A stretch of 64,000 nucleotides of DNA, taken from positions 606,247,137-606,311,136 of the forward strand of contig NC_081415.1 of NCBI RefSeq assembly GCF_030272615.1. Reading direction: 5' to 3'. This DNA comes from Cryptomeria japonica. Taxonomy: Eukaryota; Streptophyta; Pinopsida; Cupressales; Cupressaceae. The notes beneath the pieces were generated by a model. It had not been told where the DNA came from. It searched no databases and saw only the letters and a program-made list of their open reading frames with translations. Below, piece by piece: positions 1 to 11,306 of the stretch. Made by a program: the position numbers and the translations under genes. Each line of letters starts with the position of its first letter. Position 1 is the first letter of the stretch.

Positions 1-115
1 TCCTCAAGTAGTTTTGATATGCTTGTAAATGATTGAGGGTGTTTTGCCTCTTCTCATCAAGCATCTCTAATTCTTGTAATTTGGCCACTCTTTAGTTTTC
101 CTTTGAAATCACATG

Positions 116-890
116 CTACAAGGAGACCCGAAGAGATGATAACTCAACCTTGATAGGGAGAATAACTTCTGATCTTAATACCAAGGAGTATGGAGTGGTA
201 CCTATAGGGGTACAGACATAGGTTCGATAATCCCAAAGAGTAGAGTTCAACTGTAAATGCCAATCATGACCAACTTCATTAACAACTTTCTTGAGGATCT
301 TCAGGATTGTTTTATTAGTTGCTTTTTCTTGACCATTGCTTTGTGGGTAATAAGGAGTGTCAAAACAATGTTGGAAGTGAAATTGATCACACAACTCATG
401 CACTTCCTAGTTCTTAAAAGGGAAGCCATTTTTTATGATCATGTTCTATGGGATTCTATATTGGCAAATGATATAATTGAGAAGGAACTTTGCTATCTTC
501 TTACCAATTGTGTATGTAAGTGGTATTGCTTCCACCCACTTAGTGAAGTATTTGTAGCCATCAAGATAAACTTATGTCCATTGGAAGAGGTAGGGTTGGC
601 CTTCCCTACGAGGTCGAGTCCCCATTGTGAAAAGGGCCATGGTGATATTATGGGTTGGAGATCATGTGCAGGCACATGAATGAGATCACCATGAATTTAA
701 TAGTACCAACATTTTTGAATATACTTATATGCATCATTTTCCATGGTTGGCCAGTAATATCCAGTGCACATAAGTTTCTTAGTGAAAACAAGACCACTAG
801 AGTGAGCACCATAGATTCCCTCATGTACTTCCCTTAAATCCAATTGTGCCTCTTTAGTGTCAAGACATCAGAGAAGAGTACCATCTAGAC
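116..890 (-). pseudogene. Ty3/gypsy integrase (element 1), degenerate
   Basis: Integrase inserts element cDNA into chromosomes. The minus strand reads an H2C2 zinc-binding region at about 880-690 (VHEGIYGAH, then YWPTM and a Cys), a core start WGLDLVGK near 620, and a core end YPQSNGQEKATNK near 330. The first catalytic Asp is present. The second is not at its expected place, where the frame reads IIKNG. The Glu position after NGQ is altered to give EKATNK. At least two in-frame breaks separate the pieces (116-403 and 493-675 are open). The protein cannot be active. Neighbours are degenerate RNase H upstream and the window edge downstream. Confidence 0.85.
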
Positions 891-1358
891 TTTTTAAATA
901 TAAGTTATCCATGATAATGACATATCCAAAGGCTTGTTAGATCAAAGTCTTTTGTTGATTACCAAAAATGTCAAGAGATAGGTATTGATCATATAATCAT
1001 GCATATATGTCCTTGTACCATGGAGATTCAAGGCCAACTATCTCACACACACACATTCAAACTCAACAATTTCATAAGCCGAGACCATCAACTATTTGAC
1101 TAAGAACTCAAAGTGTGTCACATTGCTCAACATGTCTAGGAGACATCCCATTCTCTCCATTACATTAGCTACTTTATTTCAAACATGAGGGACTTTCTCA
1201 AAGATGATCTGATCAAAACATTGATTAAAGCCATCCATTATGTTCTTGTATGGCATCAACTTATAATCTTTAATTCTCTAATTATCATTGACTTGGTTTA
1301 TTATTAGTTGTGAATCCCCATACACATGAAGATCCTTGATTTTCCATTGTATAGCTAT
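891..1358 (-). other. RNase H to integrase connection of element 1
   Basis: No open frame survives. By position between the RNase H and the integrase zinc finger this is the tether region of element 1. It contains a short CA-rich run near 1042-1052. I see no inserted element or separate gene. Confidence 0.5.
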
Positions 1359-1571
1359 TCAAAGTCCTATGATAAGAGCCTCATACCTCGCCATATTTTT
1401 TGTACAAGGAAAATTGATTATATATGATTTAGGGATTGAATCTCCTTGAGGTGCCACAAATAGGACTCCTACCCCCACTTCGTGATTGGTGCAAGATCCA
1501 TCAAAGTACAATTTCCATTTTGTTGAAGTAGCTAAGGTGAATTTCAATTTGTTAAGGACATCAATTAACAA
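1359..1571 (-). pseudogene. RNase H domain (element 1)
   Basis: This would degrade the RNA strand of the RNA/DNA hybrid during reverse transcription. The frame reads KWKLYFDGSCTNHEVGVGV followed by MARYEALIIGL, the usual gypsy pattern of a first catalytic Asp in the FDGS motif and the Glu of YEAL. Both are visible. Only about 70 residues remain open. The link to the RT at 2130 and the C-terminal catalytic part towards 890 are broken by stops. Confidence 0.85.
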
Positions 1572-1899
1572 AGGGTGATCAGCTTGAAGTGGAGCTTCTA
1601 CCAGTTGGTTTGCTATGATTTATCTTTTGATTGATTTCATGTCCACATATTCAATGTCAAACTTGCTAAGAATCATGACCCATTTTGCCAACCTTCCCAT
1701 CAATGCAACTTTATTCAAGAGGCATTTGAATGGGTCTATACACGCTATAAGTTTCACCTTGTGACTTAACATATATTGTCATAGCTTTTAGGATACAAAA
1801 ATCATGACCAAACATGCTTGATCCATTCAAGTGTAGTTTAATTCATATCCCACCAATGTTCTACTAATATAGTATATATCTCATTCCCTCCCTTGGTCA

Positions 1900-2454
1900 T
1901 CATTTTGTGCTAAAAGTTCTCCAAGGGATGAGTTCATTGCAGAAATATAAAGTAATAAGGGTTTTCCTTATGCTGGTGGTACTAAGACTTATGGTGATAA
2001 CAAGTAGTCCTTTAATGCTTGTGAGGCTTCCTGACATTGTTCCATCTATTTGAATGACACCCTTTTTCTTAAAAGGTGTTGGAAAGGTTGACACTTATCT
2101 ACTAGTTGTGTTATGAATCTCCTAATAGATTATAGATTGCCTTGTAGACTTATCAATTGCTTCACATTATCAAGGGGAGACATCTCAAGAATAGCCTTTA
2201 CCTTAGCATGGTCTAATTCAATACCTTTATTTGACACTATAAACCCTAGGAGTTTGCCTGTTGTTACCCCGAACACACACTTTTTTGGATTCAATTGGAC
2301 TTTATATTGTTTGAGCCTGTCAAAGTTTTTGGCACGGACTACAAGGTGAGTGTCTCTGGTCTTAGACTTTACTAGAAAATCATCTACATAATCGTCCATG
2401 ATATCGCGTATCATGTCATGAAATAGTATGGTCATAGCTCTTTGGTAAGTTGTT
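1900..2454 (-). pseudogene. Reverse transcriptase, C-terminal half (element 1)
   Basis: The minus strand opens with TYQRAM, then reads YVDDFLVKSK (the catalytic YVDD box of gypsy RT) and KCVFGVTTGKLLGFIVS (RT thumb region). After a frame break at about 2094-2130 a short frame continues the connection to RNase H. The N-terminal half of the same RT is at 3684-4290. The two halves are separated by the 1.2-kb solo LTR at 2460-3683, which sits between the conserved LKNVG and TYQRAM motifs. Confidence 0.9.
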
Positions 2455-2459
2455 CCTAC
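2455..2459. repeat. Target-site duplication CCTAC (left)
   Basis: Five bases, identical to 3684-3688, flanking the solo LTR inside the element 1 RT. Removing the LTR and one copy restores a continuous RT coding context. Confidence 0.9.
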
Positions 2460-3683
2460 TGTAGGTTAGGAAATTAGGAATCATCACAAACATATAAAAA
2501 TACTAGTCATAGCCCAATCACGAAAGCAAATTGCAATGATCTATCCTAAAACACAATCAATAGAGACATGAAAACAAAGCATACAAAATTAAAGATTATG
2601 CAAACCAGATGTCGATTTGAATGCTTCTTCATGTGGCTCCATTGTTCTTCTTTCCTCTTCAAATAGTTTGGCTGTGGATCTCACCTACAAGTGCACATAC
2701 ATGATTGAAAGCAAGTAGGTAAGAAAATTTCTTAAAGTACTCGAAGCGTGATTGACTAGAAATTCGATAATCTCATTAGCAGCTAGGGATTTGATTGAAG
2801 AAATTCATCCAATTTATAGACAAATTGGAGAGATGAACAAATTAGCATGATAGTGATTCGAATGGAAATTCAAATCAAGAATAGCAAAATTATGACGTGT
2901 ATGACAAATTGCTATGCAAGGATTTATGACAATTTATGACAAATTATGACAAATTGCTATGCAAGGATTTATGACAAGATTTTGAAATAGAAATAGACAT
3001 TTAGGAGAAATTAGAAAATTGAGTTGGAAATAACGACTTGGAAATTAGGAAATTGATGAAAAATAGGTAAATTAATTAATAATTTCTCATTCATTAATTA
3101 ATTTACAAAAATAGGAGGAAATTAATTAGCCAATTAAATAAACATTTAATTGTGACAAGAAGACTTAGGATAAATAAATAAATTATTAATCCTAGAGAGA
3201 TAAATGACAAACAAGGTTAAATGATTAAATCATGAAACCCTAAAGAGATGAATTAGCAATGCAAAGATGACAATTAGGTCTTGACAAAGGATAGTTGATA
3301 TCGATTCGATCATGATTTTGAATTGATAAATGACCAGTGTTGATAAATGATTTGATTGAGATTGGTTGACAAAAATCAATGACAAATTGACCAAATTGAC
3401 ATGATTGAAAAGGACAAGGATCGATGACGAATCGATTGCAATATGACAAGATTGACAAGGACAAAGATCGACCAAAATCATGACTGAAGATTGTTGTCGA
3501 CAAGACCAAATTCGAAAGTGAGACAGATGAAGAATGTAGAAGAATGACTCGATGCTCGCAAATGATAAAAACTAAGTGCGTAACATAGGAGAAATGTTAA
3601 TGTGATGCAAAAACCTAAAATGAGGCAATGCGCAAATGTTAAAGTATGACTCCATAAGCGTTGACCATTTTTAGGTGTCTACA
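2460..3683 (-). mobile_element. Solo LTR (family F) inserted in element 1 RT
   Basis: 1,224 bp. On the minus strand it starts TGTAGACACC and ends CCTAACCTACA (TG...CA), and it is flanked by the 5-bp duplication CCTAC. It is clearly related along its length to the LTR at 33855-35203, sharing the start TGTAG-CA/AC-C-TAAAAATGG, the TATAAATTGGATG box and the TTCCTACA-type end. No internal element sequence or second LTR is present, so it is a solo LTR left by recombination between two LTRs. It contains a local duplication of about 44 bp around 2903-2975. Confidence 0.93.
2811..2818 (-). promoter_or_regulatory. TATA box of family F LTR
   Basis: TATAAATT on the minus strand, followed by GGATG. The same sequence is at the equivalent place in the sister LTR at 34894. 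This marks the likely U3/R promoter. Confidence 0.6.
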
Positions 3684-3688
3684 CCTAC
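3684..3688. repeat. Target-site duplication CCTAC (right)
   Basis: Partner of 2455-2459, directly outside the terminal ACA of the solo LTR. Confidence 0.9.
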
Positions 3689-4290
3689 ATTTTTGAGTTT
3701 TAATGGCATCACATTCTAGCAATAAGTCCCCAAAAGATAGATGAAGGAAGTCTTGCATTAATCCTTTGGTGCTATTCTTATCTAATTATACCTAGAAAAT
3801 CCATCCATCAAAGATAAAATCTCATGTTAGGCTATGAGGTCCACTATCGTGTTGATATTTGGGAGAGGAAAGTCATCTGTAGGACATGCCTCGTTCAGAT
3901 TTTCTATGTCTATACAAATTTGGATGCCTCCATTTAGTTTGGTCACAGGTACAAGGTTTGAGATATATTTAGTATAATCTAAGGGTCTAATGAAACCCAC
4001 ATCCAATAACTTTTGTATCTCTACCTTGACTAGGAGTGCTATTTGATGGTGCATTTTTCTCATTTATGCTTATAAGGGTTTACTTGTAGAAGTAGTGAGA
4101 AATGATGCAAAACCAATTCTAGATCTAGGCCAGGCATGTCCACATATGACCAAGCAAAGTTTATCTGCCTTTCTTTGAAAAACTTAATGAAACTTTCCTT
4201 TTCTTCCAGTTGTAATGACTTTGTAAGGTGGATTTTCCTCACGTTCTCACCAACTCTAATGTTTACCCTTCCTAATTTTTCTACCAGCAA
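3684..4290 (-). pseudogene. Reverse transcriptase, N-terminal half (element 1)
   Basis: The minus strand reads VKVEIQKLLDVGFIRP, VPVTKLNGGIQIC and ACPTDDFPLPNI, all standard Ty3/gypsy RT blocks, then SLMDGFSRYN with the first catalytic Asp and finally VMPLKLKNVG, where it is cut by the solo LTR. The upstream frame (4060-4290) reads DMPGLDLELVLHH, the usual entry to gypsy RT. Stops fall at about 4055 and several places between 3690 and 3830. Confidence 0.9.
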
Positions 4291-4886
4291 TGATGACCTT
4301 TCATAATCAATAGGTAAATTATCTACTTTCCACTTGATAGCACCTCAGACTCATCATCTATTTTCTCTTTGCCATGGTCAGATAACATTCTTTGGTTTCT
4401 ACTCTTGGATCCTTTGTTTTCATCTTCTTCTCAGTCTCCTTGACTAGAGGAAGAGCTTGCTTCCCTAAAATATGTTTCTATGTCAATATCTATTGCAAAG
4501 TTGGCATTGTGATCCCCATATGGTTTTCCTTCATGAATGCTTATAAATTTAGCTATCACTTCATCATTTTCTAACCAATCTAAATATGGTGTGTCTTGTT
4601 GTGCCTAGTCTATGAGGTGGGGAAACATTAGGCAAAGTTCATTATCATTATTGGAATAGGAAGTCACCATTAGGGTACAATAAAAAGTATCAAAGTAATA
4701 TCTCCATGAATTTGGGTCAATTTCCTTGTCTTCATAGATAATACCATCACTAACAAGGGGTTTATGATCATAAGACCTATTGCTATGTAGGGATTGTCAT
4801 TCATAGTCATGAGAATTAGTTTCACTCTCAACATAGGTCTCCACATCAGATCGTCCTTTTAAGGAGACTTGTGACCCTTGTTCTAT
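4291..4886 (-). other. Degenerate protease-RT linker (element 1)
   Basis: No recognisable domain and no long frame. By position it joins the G-patch linker to the RT. Both strands are AT-rich and rich in stops. No other feature seen. Confidence 0.5.
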
Positions 4887-5385
4887 TCATGAGTTTGTAC
4901 CAATTTCATCAATGATGGGTACTAAATTAGTGATGATAGAATTCCAGTTCTTGAAACTGACTTCTTCTATAAGGATCACACTCATTTCTTTTGATGACAA
5001 CAAGTGAGAAGGGGTCCTATACACCACCAATGATAGATTAATTTGGTCAGTTGATTCTTTCTCGAGAGTTACACTAACTTTCTTGGAAGGAGGCACGGTA
5101 ATTGGAGGCATGTTCAGTATTACTGATGCATTATCTCGGCTTGTGGATCCTTGTTTTGTCTTTTTATACCCCAAGCCCCGATTTCTTAGATTCTTTGTTG
5201 ACAATATGATTTCTATATCTCCTTGACCTATTGTGCCCCAAGATTTTAGTGCCATCATAGTCGTGTCTTTTTAGCATTGTGAATCCTTTCCTATATAAAT
5301 CTAATGGGATCTGGACTAAGGGATTTTCTTCTTCATCCTTGTATATCCATTTGCATATATCCTTCTCTATTGATTTTTCATTCAA
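4887..5385 (-). pseudogene. G-patch-like linker between protease and RT (element 1)
   Basis: Two overlapping frames on the minus strand keep a Gly-rich pattern: GTIGQGDIEI followed by RNRGLGYKKTKQG. Tat-clade gypsy elements commonly carry a G-patch (a Gly-rich, RNA- or RT-binding fold) just after protease, so this is the expected neighbour order. One frameshift (about 5160-5260) splits it. The rest of the 5164-5385 frame (DICKWIYKDEEENP) I do not recognise. Confidence 0.6.
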
Positions 5386-5806
5386 TTATCCCCATTTGAT
5401 GAAGGATGAGGATGGTGTGTACTAAACTACTACTTTACCTTTGCGCTAGTCGATATGATTTGGTGGGGGTCTCCCAAAATATTTGGGGATAAGGGTAGAT
5501 GCCCTATGCAAAAGGCCTCTGAATAAAAATACTCCCCACAATTCTTGTCATTCACGTGAAGTTTCATATTAGGTTTAGATGTGGAAGGCACTGTGGTTTC
5601 TATTATCGATAAAGAATCAAGTTGTGAGGTGAGTGGAGTAAAGGGATTTATTGGAACCTAATTATCTATACCTTCCCTCAAGTTATTGCAATGTTGGAAT
5701 GGATTTGAATCCCCTTGTATGGTGATTTCAATGCCATTGTATGGAAATTTGACACATTGGTGAAAGGTAGATGGCACTGCTTGCATCATGTGTATCCAAG
5801 GGAAAC
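5386..5806 (-). other. Degenerate protease C-terminal region (element 1)
   Basis: The minus strand continues from the protease with frames reading [21 protein letters not shown] in outline, broken by stops. This is the post-protease segment typical of gypsy polyproteins. Nothing else is seen here. Confidence 0.55.
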
Positions 5807-6256
5807 CTACGAGCATGTTGTAGCCCATTCATGATATAGAACTTCAAATGTTGTGTCTATCATCATTGGGCAAACTTTTACTAGTAATGTGATCACTCCT
5901 TTAGACAAACATTCCTCATCATCATAAGATTTGATATTAATCTTCTTAGAGGGATCAATACTGAGTTTAGAGTATCCCAAGGCCTTAACCAAGTTCAATG
6001 TGTGGATGTTGAGACCAACTTCACCATCTATCAATACTCTTCTGATCTTATGTTTGTGAAAAAATACTTCTAGGTGCAAAGGATCATTATGTGATGGCTT
6101 ATGTGTGGGAATATCTTGTTGTGTGAAGGCGACAAGAAGGGCATCAACTATGTTTCCCACCATGGATTGAAAGGTGTTCTTGTCAATATGATGGGGTATT
6201 GTAGATTCATGTAGGGCTTTGTTTAGGATCGCTTTATGAGTTGGGGATATGCACAA
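5807..6256 (-). pseudogene. Aspartic protease region (element 1)
   Basis: This would process the Gag-Pol polyprotein. The 149-residue frame has an N-terminal segment reading HKAILNKALHES, a form of the conserved pre-protease block, then RRVLIDGEVGLNI, the active-site region, and KALGYSKLSI. Retroviral-type proteases use D-T/S-G; this clade often has D-N/G-G, and here the triad reads D-G-E. The frame runs into the degenerate post-protease segment below 5807. Confidence in identity is high, in function nil. Confidence 0.8.
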
Positions 6257-6603
6257 TAGCTAAAAGATGAATATTTGTATAGGGATCTTCTTTAGCTAAT
6301 CAATTACATTGTAAGTCCTTGTCAGGGAAGAGTTGGAGGGTGCTCCTTTGAGAGTACCTTAGAGCGATAGGTAATTTTTGTGCAATTGGGGTTTTTGGCC
6401 TTCATTATAATACTAATGTCAATTTCATCAGCTTGGTTAATGTGGTTGATTGTGTAATCATAGAAGGCGCAGGTATAGTTAACCTAAATATTCTATGAAC
6501 CTAAATTGGAGGCCTTTCCTTTGTCATGATTACAAAAGGGGTTATTAAAAATACAATAATCAGTGTTCGAGGTTTTCTTTTGGTTTTCCACGTTTATATC
6601 CCC

Positions 6604-7080
6604 CTAATCAATGAGGTCTTGAATTAGATTCTTAAGATTATAGCAGTTCAATGTCTTATGACCTTTAGTTCGATGGTATTCATAGAAGTCATTATCATTC
6701 CACCACATAGGCTTGAATAGACCAAGCTTGTAAGGTTTTATTTCATGCAGTATTATCACATTTGTTTGTATTAGCTTCTTGAGCACGGATTCAATGGGTT
6801 CCCTAAGGGGAGTGTAATTTTACTTTAGGTTGATGTTCCTTGGTGGATGTTGATTATGAGATTGAGCAGTGTTTGTGGAAACAACATTGTTATCATTGGA
6901 TTGGCTCTTATTAGATGTAGAAGCATTTTTGGGGCCTTGAAGAGAGATGATGGGTTGGGCTCTATTTACGATTCTAGCATTGCCTACACCACCATTGGTA
7001 ACATTCTTGTTTTTGGACCAAAATTTAGGTTTCTTGTTAGTCACATTAATGGTTGAATTTCTTTCCTTGGACTTTTTCAA
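6604..7080 (-). pseudogene. Gag C-terminal region with CHHC-type motif (element 1)
   Basis: Two frames. The upstream one (6820-7080) is Asn/Ser/Lys-rich (KPKFWSKNKN, GPKNASTSNKSQSNDNN), a disordered nucleic-acid-binding tail. The downstream one (6604-6786) reads FYEYHRTKGHKTLNC and then LKNLIQDLID, the conserved end of Tat-type Gag in which a Cys/His motif precedes an IQ.LID helix. The first Cys of that motif is Tyr here. Gag forms the particle that packages element RNA. Confidence 0.75.
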
Positions 7081-7139
7081 GATTCTTTATTCAATGAGCC
7101 CTTTCTTGCACTTGAATCCCTTTTCCACTACTTGATGGA

Positions 7140-7700
7140 ATTAATTGAGGTATTACATTTAAAGCGGATATTTTATCTAAGGGACTAAGTTCTCTATAAA
7201 CATGTCAACTTGTTCTTTCTCGGGTATATGACAAGGACTCCTTTGGGAAAGTGAGTGCCAATATTGGAAGAAGGAAGCAAAAGATTCTCCCTCCTTTTGC
7301 TCAGTAGCACACAAGTCCATTAACGTCACAAGATTATCAATGTTGTGAGAAAAGTGTGCAATGAATTGTTCAGCTAGTTCCCCCCATGATCATATCCCTA
7401 GTGGGAGGTGGGAGAACCATTATAGAGCTTGACCACCTAACCTCTGAGAAAAAAGATGCATAAGGTATGTATCATCACCTACTACCTCTATACAAGCAAA
7501 TTCTTAGATGCGATCTCTTGGGTCACCCTTCCCCTTGTATTTCTCGAATTTGGAAGTTTAAAAATTTGGTGAAAAGGGAGACATATATATTATCTGATCA
7601 AAAGGATATGGAAAAAGATCTTCCATAGTATATCTCTTTTTGTGTTCCCTATTTGGAGGTTTGACATTTGTCATTGTAGGTTCTAAACTTGTTGAATGTT
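7140..7700 (-). pseudogene. Gag core, retrotransposon gag domain (element 1)
   Basis: Minus-strand translation with a few stops reads KFEKYKGKGDPRDRI, then YLMHLFSQRLGGQAL, WFSHLPLGI, SWGELAEQFIAHFSHN and the end of the domain EGESFASFFQYWHSLS. This is the classic retrotrans_gag pattern (helical capsid core). No single long open frame survives, so it is easy to miss by ORF calling. The upstream end is near 7690, where the frame reads MTNVKPPNREHKKR. Confidence 0.8.
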
Positions 7701-7902
7701 CAGACATTTGTTTGAGTCAATGGCACTTGTGTAACATGATTGGTATTGACAAAAGGGTTAGTATTTGTATACACAGTCGATTGTTGAAAATTTACATGAT
7801 TGTAAAGCTATGAACCACTAGACCCATGTGGCAGAGTGAAATATGAAAAATAAGTGCTAATGTTGGGTTGAGTTGCAGCAAATGGGTTATAATAACCGTA
7901 AA
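7701..7902 (-). other. 5' leader of element 1
   Basis: Lies between LTR A and gag. I could not see a convincing tRNA-complementary primer site directly after the LTR end. The aligned position in the sister copy at 35240-35266 reads TTTTGGTAAACCCGACTCC, which may be the primer site for this family. Confidence 0.45.
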
Positions 7903-7925
7903 TGCAAAAATTAGGGTTTCCACCA
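7903..7925 (-). repeat. LTR A, U5 end fragment
   Basis: The last about 23 bp of LTR A (minus strand AAACCCTAATTTTTGCA at the terminus). It is separated from the rest (21180-22323) by the chromovirus 7926-21174. LTR B at 35267-35290 reads through this point uninterrupted, which proves the split. The exact U5 end is uncertain by a few bases. Confidence 0.75.
7921..7925. repeat. Target-site duplication CACCA (left)
   Basis: Identical to 21175-21179. Flanks the chromovirus and lies inside LTR A. Confidence 0.9.
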
Positions 7926-8718
7926 TGGTGTAATCACGGTTAGGAGGGACCTCAAGGAGATCAATTTGGACCATGTCACAGGAGTAAAACACAATGGAAA
8001 CAAGACAAGATGATGGAGGCAATGAAGAAATTATAGAATTATATCATGCAAATCAATTACAATCTGTTAGCAACATGCGAGCTACAAGGTTTGACTCACC
8101 GGCCTAAATGCATACATGCTCAAATGTAGTATCGATCAATTTCAGACCTCTTATGCTCAAGATAGATCTTCTATATTCTAAAAAAAAAATCTTTTCTACA
8201 AGCTCAATTACAATGATTTATATGATCTACAGGGATCCACGTCAGCCCAAGAAGAATAAAATGCTGATGAACAAGATGAAACGTGTAAAACTACCAGGTC
8301 GGCCTTCGCCAAAGAGAATCCTCCTCAAAATCTAAAGGATGAGGTGCAGACCAAAAAGGAAGATTGACCACATGCCAAGAAATAATGCAAAAATGAATGG
8401 ATGCTCCGCAAGCTACATAAATGATCCGCAAGATTCACCAAGGCCAAGATAGGTCCAAGCGGCTCCGGAGTTCTAAGCCAAAAACTATCTCAAAATTCTG
8501 AATCGATAACTTGCCATAAACTGATCCAAATATCTCATGGACTTAGGATAAGGAAGATGATCATGTCCACAAGAAAAATCCAAATCCACAAGATCCGGTG
8601 AGAAAATGCAAGAAAATGTAGAAAGAAATGTTGAAACTGCAAAACAGGAAACAAACTAAAAAGAATTTTTTTTTTGGTTGATGCAAGATTGCTAAGAATT
8701 GGGGATGCTCCTACATCA
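7926..8718 (-). repeat. 3' LTR of element 2
   Basis: 793 bp. On the minus strand it begins TGATGTAGGA and ends CCGTGATTACACCA. Same length as its partner at 20382-21174 and similar throughout. No strong polypurine tract is visible just upstream (8719-8740), so that site has decayed. Confidence 0.95.
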
Positions 8719-8754
8719 GGCATCTGAGGTTGTTGAAAAAGTGAGTCCCTCAGT

Positions 8755-8930
8755 TTGCTAGGGTTAGAGGAAAACCAAGATGGTCTACGTCTTCTTGACA
8801 AATACAAGATGAAACTTCAACTGGTTTGTCTTTCCACTTCACAAGATATTCTTTGTACTGGTTGCTCCGGGTACTATGCCCAATCCTACTATCCAAAATG
8901 TCTACAATCTGACCCGATTCCTTCTAGGCA
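8755..8930 (-). pseudogene. Chromodomain at integrase C-terminus (element 2)
   Basis: The minus strand reads, with small breaks, IVDILDSRIGHS, then TRSNQYKEYLVKWK and KPV, and ends GFPL near the 3' LTR. The Y-K-E-Y-L-V-K-W-K core is the hallmark of chromoviral chromodomains, which bind modified histone tails and steer integration to heterochromatin. The stretch is not a single long open frame. It lies immediately before the 3' LTR, as expected. Confidence 0.85.
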
Positions 8931-9990
8931 ATCTACTTCTTCAAGTTTGCAATACTATCTTCATTGAACCCTGATTCATGATACTGATGTAGATCTGCAA
9001 TGTTGAATATAGGTGAAATACCCAAACTATCTGATAACTTTACTTCATATGCATTTTTGAAACCGAATTTCCTCAAGATCTTACAAGGTCCAAACTTCCT
9101 CATCTGCAACTTATTATAGGTTCCAACTGGAAATCTTTATTTTCTCAAATACACCATCACTTCATCGCCAACTTCAAATTCCTTATGTCTCCTCTTCTCA
9201 TCTACTTTCTCCTTTTACTTTTTGTTCATATCCTCTAAGTGTTGTTTAACTTGAACATGTAATACCTTCATATGGTCTACAAATTCTTCTACTTCTACAT
9301 TCCTCTTGTCTTCATTACTGATGTCTCTCAATTCTGGTATACCTCTAGGGTGCACTTTGGTAACAATCTTAAAAGATGATCTTTCAATACTCCTATTCAT
9401 TGAATTATTGTAGGAAAACTCTTCTCGAGCAAGAATAAAATACCAAATTCTGGTCTTCTCTCCAACTAAGAATCTTAGCAAATTTCCCAAACTCCAGTTT
9501 ACTACCTCTGTCTGTCCATCAGTTTGTGGGTGAAAAGTAGAACTGAATTTAAAGTCTATCTTCATCTTCTTCCAAAGTATCCTCCAAAAATAGCCAACAA
9601 AATTAGTGTCCCTATCCGAAACTATGCTCTTAGGTAAACCATGCAATCTTACCACTTCTTTGAAAAACAAGTCAGCTACATACACTACATCTGGTGTCTT
9701 CTTACAAGGTATGAAATGTGTCATCTTTGATAATCTATCCACCACCATGAATATAGAATCATTCCCTCTCTGTGTCTTAGGCAATCCAAGTATAAAATCC
9801 ATGCTTGGGTCTTCCCAAGGTCTCTCCGGAACTGTCAAAGGCTTATACAAACCCACATTCTAACTACTACCTTTTGCAACCTAACAAACTCTGTAGCTCT
9901 ACACAATTTTTTTGACATCCTTATGAATTTGAGGCAAAAATTAGTGTTCACTCACTAATGTTACCCTTTTGTCAACACCAAAGTATCTCG
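8931..9990 (-). pseudogene. Integrase (element 2)
   Basis: A 213-residue open frame (9215-9856) carries the core: WEDPSMDFILGLP (first Asp), VSDRDTNF (second Asp) and HPQTDGQTEVVN (Glu), so the DDE triad is intact. The H2C2 finger upstream (9857-9990) is broken by stops. The C-terminal GPF/Y-type part downstream (9035-9214) reads as fragments such as LRKFGFKNAYEVKLSD. Inserts cDNA; the attached chromodomain guides site choice. Confidence 0.92.
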
Positions 9991-10372
9991 CTAATCCTCC
10001 ACTATGTTTTTCCTTTATCAAATTCTCCCTCATAGAACTCTTAGGTATACACAATTGAATTCCTCTAAACAAAAACTCATCCTGAATGAAATAATCCAAC
10101 AAATTACTTCTATCCATCATAACCGGGTCTTTACATGCTTTCCAAGGTTCTCAAAAATCTGGGTCATCATCATACAAGGTCTTCAACTCCTCAAATCCTA
10201 ACACTGTCAGTCTCATCTCTGTCAACAAATTTCTCCTTCTACTCAATGCATCAAAAACTTTGTTCGACTTCCCAATTCAATGCTTCAACACAAAGGTGTA
10301 ACTCTGCAACAAATCTACCCATCTCATATCTCTCTGATTCAACTACCTCTAACTGTACAAATACTGAAAAGC
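9991..10372 (-). other. RNase H end and tether region (element 2)
   Basis: Degenerate. Fragments such as YEMGRFVAELHLCVEALNWEVE on the minus strand match the end of a gypsy RNase H and the start of the tether. No intact frame and no foreign insertion seen. Confidence 0.6.
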
Positions 10373-11306
10373 CTAATGCTTAAATTCCTGATTATACACT
10401 GAATATCTCCTCCTTGCATAATTCAAATTTTCACTAAAATAAGATATTTCTCTCCCTTCCTGACTTAAAACTACCCCAATTGCATATTCACTTGAATCAC
10501 AGTCCACTTGAAATAATTTACTAAAATCTAGTAAAGCTAAAACAGGCTGCTCAGTCACCTTCTGCTTCAAGAATTCAAAACTCCTATTTCCTTCAGTTTT
10601 CCACTTGAAATCCTTCCTATCTCCTCTCATTGTTTCTATCATAGGGCTACAAACTGAACTAAAATTTCTGATAAACTTTTGGTAAAAACTAGCCAATCCA
10701 TGAAATGATCTAACCTCTCCAATGCTTTTCGGTGTAGGCCATTCAACAATTGCTCTTACCTTCTCAAGGTCTATCTTCAATCCATCTGTAGATATTACAA
10801 ATCCTAGATATACCAATTCTTCCTTCATGAAACTACACTTCTTAAGATTTATCAACAACTTATCTTCTCTCAATCTCCGCAAAACTTGTCTCAAATGCAA
10901 CAAATGCTCCTCTTTTATCCTACTGAAAATATGAATGTCATCTAAATACACAATAATAAACTTACCCAATAATTTCTTCAATACCTCATTTATCAATCTC
11001 ATGAAAGTACTCGATGCATTAGTCAACCCAAAAGGCATCACCAACAATTCATATAGTCCTTCATTTGTCTTGAAATGTTGTCTTCAACTCATCTCCTTCT
11101 CAGATTTTGATATAATGATATCCACTCTTCAAGTCTATCGTAATGTAGTATTTGGCCCTACTTAAACAATCTATTATGTCATCCATCCTAGGCAAAGGAA
11201 ATCGGTACTTCACTGTGATCTTGTTTATTGCTTTAGAATCAATACAGATCCTCCATTCTCCATTATTCTTAGGTGCTAACACTGCTAGTACCTCACAAAG
11301 ACTCAC
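10373..11306 (-). pseudogene. Reverse transcriptase and RNase H start (element 2)
   Basis: Two frames overlap with one shift near 11050-11100. In order: NNGEWRICIDSKAINKITVKYRFPLPRMDDIIDC (split here by my limit to its parts NGEWRICIDS and YRFPLPRMDD), IDLKSGYHYIKI, VMPFGLTNASSTFMRL, the catalytic IVYLDDIHIFS, LVYLGFVIS, then RNase H beginning FQVDCDSSEYAIGVVL and ISYFSENL. The YLDD aspartates are intact. Copies element RNA into DNA. Confidence 0.95.

Larger units (their letters stand above)
1..7902 (-). mobile_element. Element 1: Tat-like Ty3/gypsy retrotransposon, internal region (partial)
   Basis: Minus-strand order from high to low coordinates is gag, protease, G-patch linker, reverse transcriptase, RNase H, integrase, which is the Ty3/gypsy order. 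The G-patch-like linker between protease and RT and the CxYHRxxGHxxxxC motif at the end of gag point to the Tat clade (family knowledge). All domains carry stops and frameshifts. Its 5' LTR is LTR A (7903-7925 plus 21180-22323); the 3' LTR lies left of the window. A solo LTR interrupts its RT at 2460-3683. Confidence 0.85.

Noticed and set aside
257-679. 140-codon plus-strand frame
   Set aside because: Lies antisense to the recognisable integrase of element 1.
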